Source of the DNA: a virus
Direction: 5' to 3' (one strand)
Virus record (IMG/VR): IMGVR_UViG_3300042301_001646
Location: 1 to 40,607 of that record
DNA length: 40,607 nt
Below the pieces are notes generated by a model that was not told the origin of the DNA, ran no database searches, and worked only from the letters and a program-made list of their open reading frames with translations. The position numbers and the translations under genes are program-made. Shown here in pieces: positions 15,935 to 22,992 of this stretch (its first letter is position 1; each line of letters starts with the position of its first letter).

Positions 15935-17756
15935 GCTCATACTCTTCTTCTTCCTTTTCGTCTTGAAGGATATAGTAACAGTGCATAGCCCAATTACCTA
16001 ATAATAAGGCTGTATAAGAGTCTCTTCTAGCTCTTGTCGGGCCTGTATTCATCTTAACATTTCTGGGTAAGTCGAAAGTTTGGTGCCCCGCAGAATTAGT
16101 AGATACTTCTATCATTGTTAATTCTTTTTTAGTTTGTTCCATCATGACATTTAAATGGTCAGCGAAATCTTCTTTCAATCCCTTTTCACTTAACTTAAAT
16201 TCTATGTTATCTCTATAATAAATATCTTTAATATTTAAAGGATCATGTATTATTTTTTGGAAATCTTTATCAAGGAATATTCGTGAACCAAAGGTTAATC
16301 TTTTATGTTCAATATTAGCTTGTAATGTTTCATTTGCTAATCTCAACCAACCAATAGCATTAAAGACCTGGGTATGAACAATTTTCTTAGAAGAGTAGCT
16401 GTAATTATTCTTTGTTTCTCTTATACCCTCCTCACCATTTAGATAATCATGTTCAAATAACTGAACTAAAGGTATATCTCTTAATATAGTTTGGGAATCT
16501 GATATAAATTTAGGTCCACCAGCATTATCAACAATAATATAATGGAAATCAAAACTCTTTAGTAAGTATCTCAAGTATAAAGCGTTCTTCTCTGTATTAT
16601 TATTGCAAACAGCATAAGAATGAACTAATGTCCCGCCTTTTACGGATTCATTAAGTTCTATAACTGCCATTGCAAAGTTATCCGAAGTTTCTGATGCGTT
16701 ATAGTTAGGGTCAATAGCTAATATATACTTCTTCCCAGGCTCTCCTCTTACTTTTATAACGGGATCTTCTCCAACAGGTATAGTCGCCGCTTCAACAGCT
16801 TTTAAATCATAATAACCACCAGAATCATCAACAAATAAAGCTCTATATTCTCTATCAAATTGTTGTTTAGATGATGTTCTTTCCGCTTCTTTAATACTCT
16901 TTAAATCTAATAGCCATGACGGAGCAGCCTCGTAAGATAATCTATATACCACATGGTTTACTTGTTCTACCTTAGGATTACTTATCATAGTAATATAAGG
17001 TTCATAGTTTTCTTTATAAAGAGCTTCAAATTTATAACTAGCAGAAGATAATCCTATTATTTTGTTATTGGGCATTTTAACCCTCTCTTCTTCTGTCATT
17101 CTTCCAGCAGCTATAAGTTTATCCTCTGCCTTTGAAAGCATTTCAGCCTCTGGCCCGCCTTGCTTAACAGTTAAGAACGGTCTAATAACAGTATTGATAA
17201 TTTCAGACGGAACTAATAACAACTCATCAATAATCATCACATTGAAACGCTGACCACGAATCTTTTCTGTTAAGGGTAGTGCAGTTATAATTGAATGTCC
17301 CAGATTCATCTCGAAAGCATCTGTACTATGACTAACTCGTCCAGTTAGACACTGTCTTAGAAATTGACCTGTTCTCGGCGCGGTAATAAATTTTTCAACT
17401 TGCTTGAATATAAGTTTGCTTTGTCGAAAAGTACCGGAACATATACCTATCTTGCAGCCTGGATTAAAAATAGCATAAAGGATAATAAATAAAGAAACTG
17501 TAAAGCTCTTACTAAAACCACGGCCAGCGATCATAAGACAAGAATCTCTTATAAAGAAAGATCTGATAATAATATCCTGAATAGGAGCCAATGCGACTCC
17601 TGTTAATAATTTGACTGCAAAAGATGGGTTAGCTTTACAGAAAGTAGCAAACCACATCTGAGCTTCTTTCATAGGTATTTTACCCTCAACCTCAGCCAAA
17701 GCTTCGAGAGTTCCTTTTTTAACTTCCTTACAGTGTTCCCCTGGAATCCATGCCAT
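15909..17756 (-). CDS. terL: Terminase large subunit
   Basis: A 615-residue ATPase-nuclease that drives DNA into the prohead. The ATPase half shows a Walker A-type loop with AGRGFSKS (residues about 77-84), SGT at the adenine-binding region and Walker B MIIDE (174-178). The nuclease half begins with ILAIDPNYN (Asp near 349), followed by IIVDNAGG (near 408) and EDFADHL (near 545) that supply acidic metal ligands of the RNase H-like fold. The length is normal for the family. It starts one base after the C2H2-ERCC4 nuclease gene and is followed by the portal. Confidence 0.95.
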   Translation of the reverse strand: MAWIPGEHCKEVKKGTLEALAEVEGKIPMKEAQMWFATFCKANPSFAVKLLTGVALAPIQDIIIRSFFIRDSCLMIAGRGFSKSFTVSLFIILYAIFNPGCKIGICSGTFRQSKLIFKQVEKFITAPRTGQFLRQCLTGRVSHSTDAFEMNLGHSIITALPLTEKIRGQRFNVMIIDELLLVPSEIINTVIRPFLTVKQGGPEAEMLSKAEDKLIAAGRMTEEERVKMPNNKIIGLSSASYKFEALYKENYEPYITMISNPKVEQVNHVVYRLSYEAAPSWLLDLKSIKEAERTSSKQQFDREYRALFVDDSGGYYDLKAVEAATIPVGEDPVIKVRGEPGKKYILAIDPNYNASETSDNFAMAVIELNESVKGGTLVHSYAVCNNNTEKNALYLRYLLKSFDFHYIIVDNAGGPKFISDSQTILRDIPLVQLFEHDYLNGEEGIRETKNNYSYSSKKIVHTQVFNAIGWLRLANETLQANIEHKRLTFGSRIFLDKDFQKIIHDPLNIKDIYYRDNIEFKLSEKGLKEDFADHLNVMMEQTKKELTMIEVSTNSAGHQTFDLPRNVKMNTGPTRARRDSYTALLLGNWAMHCYYILQDEKEEEEYELFRPKWIG

Positions 17757-17757
17757 A

Positions 17758-18681
17758 TTAAATTAACTTTCTATCTTTTAAATATTCTAAATCTAAATCC
17801 TTTACTTGATCTTTTAATCTAAAAATCTTCTCAATTATTTGAGATGCTCTAAGTCTATTACCAGCAAATATAAATTGAATGTTGTCATATTTTGACATGA
17901 TTTCTCTTATTTCATGAAATATATGAGCAGCATTTATTTTAGTTTTTATTTTAGTTCTAGGAGTATATTCAAGGGCTTCTATATAACTACCATCAATAAC
18001 AACAACTAAATAAAAACCAAGTTCTACAGCTTTATCAATTTCATTTCTAAATCTGTCTATACCTTGACTTAATGTACCAAATAAATCTGGTATAGATTTT
18101 CTCTCAACAAATACGTTTGAAAAGAAGTCTTTAGATGGGCAGTAGTCTCCAGTAGGAAGCTTCATCGTTTCGTTTTTTAAAGTAAACATTAATGGCAACT
18201 GCTCTCTTGAATCTATAAATATCTTCATATCTCCAGGATGATAAACTGGAGTTAAAGAATAATTATATCTAGGTTTATATCCTATATTTTCAGCTTTATT
18301 GAAAAACAAATCTAAATTACCAAATAGTTTTTCTATACCTATATAAGAAGGTATTATTAAACTTTTTAATTCAACCTGGGAAGGTAGATATGAGGAATCT
18401 TTCCTTTCCCTTCTTTTTGATAAGAATTCGAGACAATACTCAGCGGCTTCGTCTTTATTACCTGGGTCTGAAGCCCAGAACGTAAAAGTTTCTCTATTAT
18501 TAAAATCAGATGAAAAATACTGTTCGTAATTTTTATAAACAATAATATCCCCTGGAGAACCTTTGTCATATCTAGGATAATACTGGTAGTAGTAATCCTT
18601 TATAGACATATCATGAGCTTTTAAGTGTCTATGTAATCCAGCGACACCTGCAAAGCTTTTACTGCAAAATTTACATTCCAT
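17758..18681 (-). CDS. C2H2 zinc finger plus ERCC4-type nuclease
   Basis: A 307-residue protein in two parts. The N-terminus is a classical C2H2 finger, C-x2-C-x12-H-x3-H at residues 3, 6, 19 and 23. Residues about 152-285 form an ERCC4/XPF-type nuclease: DSRE (157-160), GDY (178-180) and ERKSIPD (193-199), the ERKx3D metal-binding signature. The middle region (SIKDYYYQYYPRYDKGSPGD) is of a type found in zinc-finger proteins of other phages. ERCC4 nucleases cut branched or flapped DNA. It lies between the small-terminase candidate and TerL, overlapping the former by one base, which suggests a role in DNA processing before packaging. That role is inferred. Confidence 0.85.
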   Translation of the reverse strand: MECKFCSKSFAGVAGLHRHLKAHDMSIKDYYYQYYPRYDKGSPGDIIVYKNYEQYFSSDFNNRETFTFWASDPGNKDEAAEYCLEFLSKRRERKDSSYLPSQVELKSLIIPSYIGIEKLFGNLDLFFNKAENIGYKPRYNYSLTPVYHPGDMKIFIDSREQLPLMFTLKNETMKLPTGDYCPSKDFFSNVFVERKSIPDLFGTLSQGIDRFRNEIDKAVELGFYLVVVIDGSYIEALEYTPRTKIKTKINAAHIFHEIREIMSKYDNIQFIFAGNRLRASQIIEKIFRLKDQVKDLDLEYLKDRKLI

Positions 18682-19790
18682 TAGAATTTAATTATTTCTT
18701 CTATACTCATTCCCCAAACTTCAGCTATCAATTCATCGAAGTTATCAATTCTCTTGATCTCTTCTTGGATTTCTAAATTTTTAGCTTCAGCTAATCTAAG
18801 TAGTTTCTTTCTTCCATTTTCTTCTTGAACAAGTTCAACGAATTTAGTTAAAGATTCATTTAAATTAGCTATATCTTTTAATCTTTCTGATCTTGAACCA
18901 CTTAGACTTTGTTGTAATTGAGTGATTCTTCTTTTACATTCATTTGACTCTTTTGTTTTAGCAGATAAAGAGTTTGAAAGCGACATTGTGAATGTCCTAC
19001 TATCTTCATCTTCTACAGTAGATTCACAGAGACGGTCATTTAATAAATTTATCTGTTCTGTAATGGTAACGTCTAATACATACTCATTACATAATGTAAT
19101 ATACATATTTGTTTCTTCTGCATTTAGATCTGGCTTATCATAAGTAGCTTTTACGAATTCACTTTCATACAAATCTCTTAATTTCTTTCGTCTTATAGAA
19201 TTTGCTATTGCCAAAAAGCGAGGAGAGTGCATATTACGTTTCAAAGCCGCAATCCACTCACGTTTCCTAGAATCTAATTTAGTAACGTGTAGTTTTAAAT
19301 TGATATCAGCCTTATTCATCTTTTCTATAACCTGGAAGTCTGTTTTTGGAGGTTCATAGTCACTCTCAACCTCCTCTGCTGTTATAGAATCCCCTTCCCA
19401 TGGAACCCCTAAAGCTTTGGCAACCGCCGCAATTGTTTGAGATTCTTTTGCTAAATTGCTATCTGAGTTTGGATAGAATTGCCTGGCTATATCTATAGCT
19501 CTAATAACTGCCCCGTTATTTTGAATAAATTCTATCTGTTCTTCAGTAAGATCAGTAGCCTTTATTCCCTTTTTATATTTGACTAAAAAGTTCTTAACAC
19601 TCTTAAATTGATCTGAATGTTCATCTAATGATATATCTTGGAAACAGTCCTGTGTTAATTTTAATAAATCAGTTCTTGTCGCATTCTTTTCAACAAATAA
19701 TTGTTGATCTAAAGAAAGACCGTACCTATATTCATTTAAAATTCTATCTGCTCTATTTTCCTTGACATCAGTTTTTTTTCTACGACTCAT
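18681..19790 (-). CDS. Terminase small subunit candidate (369 aa)
   Basis: The start is set at the ATG at 19790 (MSRRKKTDVKENRADRILNE); an upstream TTG at 19802 is possible. The 369-residue protein is helical, with a long coiled coil (SNECKRRITQLQQSLSGSRS and KKLLRLAEAKNLEIQEEIKR) and a central basic region (LDSRKREWIAALKRNMHSPR). Small terminase subunits often combine a DNA-binding start with a coiled coil and lie before TerL, which fits, but this protein is longer than most and no helix-turn-helix is certain. Its start overlaps the sigma-like gene by 11 bases. Confidence 0.5.
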   Translation of the reverse strand: MSRRKKTDVKENRADRILNEYRYGLSLDQQLFVEKNATRTDLLKLTQDCFQDISLDEHSDQFKSVKNFLVKYKKGIKATDLTEEQIEFIQNNGAVIRAIDIARQFYPNSDSNLAKESQTIAAVAKALGVPWEGDSITAEEVESDYEPPKTDFQVIEKMNKADINLKLHVTKLDSRKREWIAALKRNMHSPRFLAIANSIRRKKLRDLYESEFVKATYDKPDLNAEETNMYITLCNEYVLDVTITEQINLLNDRLCESTVEDEDSRTFTMSLSNSLSAKTKESNECKRRITQLQQSLSGSRSERLKDIANLNESLTKFVELVQEENGRKKLLRLAEAKNLEIQEEIKRIDNFDELIAEVWGMSIEEIIKF

Positions 19791-20484
19791 AAACAATATC
19801 AAATTCAGTTACAGCTTCTTTAGCAATCTTTAGTATTTCGCTTTTTATATTAAATATCTGTTTGTATCCGGCAACTCTTTTTTTACCATTATATCCAGCT
19901 TCGTTATTTTTAAATTTCATAATGTCGGATACTTCTTCGTCTGTCTTACATTCTATATAAATTAGTTCATAAAAACGATACAATCTTGGAGATAATCTTG
20001 ACTTCATTTCTAAGTGAAATCTATTTGTTGCGCGCTCTAAATCAAAAGATTGTTCTATTGGAAGATCTATTGTCTTATCATTAAAGTCAGACCTCTCTAA
20101 AGAAAGAGCTAGTTTTATATTATAACCATTCTTCCTACTCTTCTCCCATCTACCATATAATTTACATGTATTATCCTTTACCCCGGTATTGGTAAAGCTA
20201 CATAAATTATTTCCATTATTAAATGGACAATCATTACATGGTGGAGCTAATTTACCGTAATTATTTCTTATTAAATTTCTTATTTGGTGGTTGATAACAC
20301 CACTCAACCAATTTTCTAATGGTCTTGACTGATCCCATAGATGCCACTTTTTATATATATGAGTTCTTATAATTTGACTTATATCATCATAGTCTAAGTC
20401 AGCTAAAGTATTTAACTGCCAATGCCCCTTTTTCTTACTGAGCATACTATCTATAGTATCTATTTTATCTTCAAATTTAAACAT
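19780..20484 (-). CDS. Sigma-70-family-like factor with zinc-binding insert
   Basis: A 234-residue protein that looks like a divergent, phage-encoded RNA polymerase sigma factor. Residues about 30-76 (THIYKKWHLWDQSRPLENWL followed by INHQIRNLIRNNYG) resemble sigma region 2, which contacts the core enzyme and the -10 element. Four cysteines follow (C83, C86, C95, C107), a likely zinc-binding insert. Residues about 164-195 (SPRLYRFYELIYIECKTDEE then VSDIM) have a region 4-like helix pattern. It lies in the operon leading to TerL. Phages such as T4 use a small encoded sigma (gp55) for late genes; a similar use here is inferred and could explain the AGTGTAA elements. Confidence 0.7.
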   Translation of the reverse strand: MFKFEDKIDTIDSMLSKKKGHWQLNTLADLDYDDISQIIRTHIYKKWHLWDQSRPLENWLSGVINHQIRNLIRNNYGKLAPPCNDCPFNNGNNLCSFTNTGVKDNTCKLYGRWEKSRKNGYNIKLALSLERSDFNDKTIDLPIEQSFDLERATNRFHLEMKSRLSPRLYRFYELIYIECKTDEEVSDIMKFKNNEAGYNGKKRVAGYKQIFNIKSEILKIAKEAVTEFDIVYES

Positions 20485-20849
20485 TAATCTAAATCAATTG
20501 ATTTTACTTGGCGAACTCTTTCTCGTAGATTTTCTAAGTTCTTTTTAGCATTTTTAGGAGCTACTCTTTCTGCCCCTTGAATACTAGACGGATTTTTATA
20601 AATATCTGCTATTGTAACAGATTTAGAGCCTCCGACATTTATATCAAATTCAAACATATTGGATAAATCAAATGATTGTATCTCATCTTCCTCTTCTTCA
20701 TCTTCTTCTGGCTCCGGTTCAATAACCTTTGGTTTTGATGCTACAGATTTATTCCATGGAAAAGAAGATCCGCACGATGTGCAGAAATTTGGCTTTTTAG
20801 ATACATATTCATTAGGCCCACCACATTGTTGACAAAAAATTTTAAGCAT
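20484..20849 (-). CDS. Zinc-ribbon protein with acidic linker (121 aa)
   Basis: A 121-residue protein starting with a zinc ribbon, CQQC and CTSC separated by 14 residues (FCQQCGGPNEYVSKKPNF, then CTSCGSSFPW). A Pro/Glu-rich acidic linker (EPEPEEDEEEEDE) and a hydrophobic patch (SFDLSNMFEFDINV) follow. It overlaps the sigma-like gene by one base and the 56-residue gene by eight. Similar ribbons occur in transcription-associated phage proteins, and its acidic middle could contact polymerase, but function is not established. Confidence 0.65.
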   Translation of the reverse strand: MLKIFCQQCGGPNEYVSKKPNFCTSCGSSFPWNKSVASKPKVIEPEPEEDEEEEDEIQSFDLSNMFEFDINVGGSKSVTIADIYKNPSSIQGAERVAPKNAKKNLENLRERVRQVKSIDLD

Positions 20850-21012
20850 TTTCTTTTTCCTTTTCTATTTTTTTTAGTGCATTTTGATATTTTCTTTCCT
20901 CGCCAACTTCATAACATGTAGCGATATTATTCTTATCTACTAAAAAACCTATAAAAGATTTTCTAGTTTCCTTTGGTAGTTTTAAAAAATCAAACCATTT
21001 TATCTTTCTCAT
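20842..21012 (-). CDS. Small basic protein leading the sigma-terminase operon (56 aa)
   Basis: A 56-residue ORF (MRKIKWFDFLKLPKETRKSF through the Lys/Glu-rich end KKIEKEKENA), below the usual length cutoff. It is supported by its place between a good AGTGTAA element and the zinc-ribbon gene, whose start it overlaps by eight bases, and by the absence of any other coding choice in the gap. No motif recognised; a small helical accessory protein is likely. Confidence 0.6.
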   Translation of the reverse strand: MRKIKWFDFLKLPKETRKSFIGFLVDKNNIATCYEVGEERKYQNALKKIEKEKENA

Positions 21013-21024
21013 AGTCTTTTCGCG

Positions 21025-21031
21025 TTACACT
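21025..21031 (-). promoter_or_regulatory. AGTGTAA element before sigma-terminase operon
   Basis: On the minus strand TATTAAAAGTGTAACGCGAA lies between the glycosyltransferase stop and the 56-residue gene, ending 12 bases before its ATG. It would drive the 56-residue, zinc-ribbon, sigma-like, small-terminase candidate, nuclease and TerL genes. If the sigma-like factor reads this element, its own gene is autoregulated. Confidence 0.55.
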
Positions 21032-21051
21032 TTTAATAAGTAAGTGTGTAG

Positions 21052-22035
21052 TTAATTATACTTTAATAAGTTATTATTATAATATTGCTCTATAGATTGG
21101 ATAACTTCTAAAGAATTTATATCATCCATACATTTAGGAATGTAGAAATTAGAGAAACTATCTTTATATTCATCCGGTGGATTATAAGAAACTTTATTTA
21201 AACATTGTTTCTGTTCTTCTATAATAGCATCTTTTGGTTCGGCACAATATTTTCTCCAACAGCCGCCTTTATCACAACAAGGCATAGTACCTGCCCTTGT
21301 TATATACTTATGAGTAGAGTATTTTTCCCATGATGGGGGTTCCATACCAGTAGCTACAACAACGCACGGCCTGTTTCTTAAACCATGTTTAGATGGAACG
21401 GCTGCGGCGAAGTGCATCGCGCAGGTTATAGTTGATAAGACACCAATACTATGATAAAATAATCTTATATACTGCCTTAAATTAGTTTTCCCGCGTAAAT
21501 CAATAACATTAGATAATTTAGGATGAAAATGATTCAGCGTTCCGGTCTGAACAAAAGTTATCTTACCTTTAAAATGATCTACAACTTCCTGCCACTTATT
21601 AGGATTCCAGTATTTAGATGTGAAGTCGAATTTGCCGCCAGCGCAGATAATCCAGAACTTATCCTTTATATCCATCTCCTCTATTTGACTCATCCATCTC
21701 ATCTCATCTTTAGATAAATGAATATCCCCTCTAGCGTCGGTTAATGGTATTTTAATATCTAATTTTTCTTCAAGATCTTTGTGAAAACCATGAATAAAAT
21801 GATAACCACCTTGATTACTTTTATTAATTAGTTTGTATTCAGCATCTATTACTAAATCAGCTTCATTTTCATCAAAATTTACTATATATGGATTATGTCT
21901 CCATATATCCATTGCAGATGTTCTTACATTAGTTATATATTTGCCTGGATGAGCTAAATGTAAATCCCTAATAGCTGCTGTTAGCATTAGTACATCACCA
22001 GGAGATTTAGTATGCTTTAACAATAATTTAATCAC
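21052..22035 (-). CDS. GT9-family (heptosyltransferase-like) glycosyltransferase
   Basis: A 327-residue protein with the GT-B pattern of the ADP-heptose:LPS heptosyltransferase family (GT9): N-terminal KSPGDVLMLTAAIRDLHLAH, matching the G-D-x-L-x-x-T-x-A-I-x-x-L motif; the C-terminal half has KYWNPNKWQEVVDHFKGKIT and LSTITCAMHFAAAV, the family nucleotide-sugar region. A Cys-rich tail (MPCCDKGGCWRKYC) is an addition. The start is GTG at 22033-22035, with no better ATG. It lies in the late tail-spike region, which suggests modification of virion or host surface glycans; sugar and acceptor cannot be told. Confidence 0.8.
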   Translation of the reverse strand: MIKLLLKHTKSPGDVLMLTAAIRDLHLAHPGKYITNVRTSAMDIWRHNPYIVNFDENEADLVIDAEYKLINKSNQGGYHFIHGFHKDLEEKLDIKIPLTDARGDIHLSKDEMRWMSQIEEMDIKDKFWIICAGGKFDFTSKYWNPNKWQEVVDHFKGKITFVQTGTLNHFHPKLSNVIDLRGKTNLRQYIRLFYHSIGVLSTITCAMHFAAAVPSKHGLRNRPCVVVATGMEPPSWEKYSTHKYITRAGTMPCCDKGGCWRKYCAEPKDAIIEEQKQCLNKVSYNPPDEYKDSFSNFYIPKCMDDINSLEVIQSIEQYYNNNLLKYN

Positions 22036-22059
22036 ATCTTATTTTACCTTAACTTAAAG

Positions 22060-22986
22060 TTAAAGTAAAAAAGATCCTATGTAACCAACTGTAGCTTCGG
22101 TACTTACAGAACTTGAAGCTGGTGGTGGAACCCATTCAGGTCCGCTGCCAGTACCTCTAGTTTCTAATACATATCCACTTGTACCTGGAGACAATTTCTC
22201 CCATTGAGTAGCTCCTTTAAATATAATTTCGCCTCGTGCGGAAGTTCCAAGAAAATCTAATATTTGATGTATTGTTGCGTCCTGTGGCGCTCCGCTAGTT
22301 CCTACTCTAGCTTTGATTGTATTCGCGGCCATTCCGGCCAACTTAACATTAGTAACACCACTATCAGTTAAAAATACACCCGTCCCATTTATAGAAATGC
22401 CACTTAAAGGTTCTAGGAATGTTAATTTATTTGCAGATTGATCCCAAAAAATTAAACTATCTTTGGGTGCTGGTTTACCGCTAATTAACTGTGCCGATAT
22501 ATTAAAGATATCTGTAACACTAGAATTTAATGAGACATCACCAAAATTAGATCCGCTCAAAAAAATATTATCACCAAAAAGACTCAAATCTACATTGCCA
22601 TCATTAACATTAAACGTCAGATATCTATTATCTGTCAGACTACTACTAGAATTTAAATGTAGATTCTCCGATAAGTCTTGTAATTTAAGTGCATCTTGCG
22701 CAAATACAAAACCAGTATTAAGGGTGATTCCCTCTATTACCCCACCACCTCCACCAGCAACACTGCTAGAATTTATAGTATTACCAGACATTGATAATCC
22801 AGAGCCAAGTATTATTGGTTCTGCATATCCAGACGCTCCAACACCTCTACCTAATAAAGTTGAAGGTGGGATTACATTTGACGTAGTGTATGGAACCCAT
22901 GCTATTCCATTATATATCCAAACTCTACCATTTGCAGAGTAAGTTTGGTTGACTGAAGGTGAACTTGGAAAATTTAGATTAGCCAT
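22060..22986 (-). CDS. Tail fibre-like structural protein (308 aa)
   Basis: A 308-residue protein rich in Ser, Gly, Asn and Thr. The N-terminus (MANLNFPSSPSVNQTYSANG then RVWIYNGIAWVPYTTS) is a motif commonly found at the start of phage tail fibre or receptor-binding proteins. Later sequence has repeating beta-strand-like units (SSSVAGGGGGVIEG; LHLNSSSSLTDNRYLTFNVN). It follows the tailspike gene after 6 bases and precedes the glycosyltransferase. Receptor binding is inferred. Confidence 0.7.
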   Translation of the reverse strand: MANLNFPSSPSVNQTYSANGRVWIYNGIAWVPYTTSNVIPPSTLLGRGVGASGYAEPIILGSGLSMSGNTINSSSVAGGGGGVIEGITLNTGFVFAQDALKLQDLSENLHLNSSSSLTDNRYLTFNVNDGNVDLSLFGDNIFLSGSNFGDVSLNSSVTDIFNISAQLISGKPAPKDSLIFWDQSANKLTFLEPLSGISINGTGVFLTDSGVTNVKLAGMAANTIKARVGTSGAPQDATIHQILDFLGTSARGEIIFKGATQWEKLSPGTSGYVLETRGTGSGPEWVPPPASSSVSTEATVGYIGSFLL

Positions 22987-22992
22987 AATATA

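Noticed and set aside
22463-22942. Plus-strand ORF of 159 codons inside the fibre gene
   Set aside because: It lies entirely antisense to a convincing fibre gene and has a composition expected from complementing Ser/Gly-rich codons.
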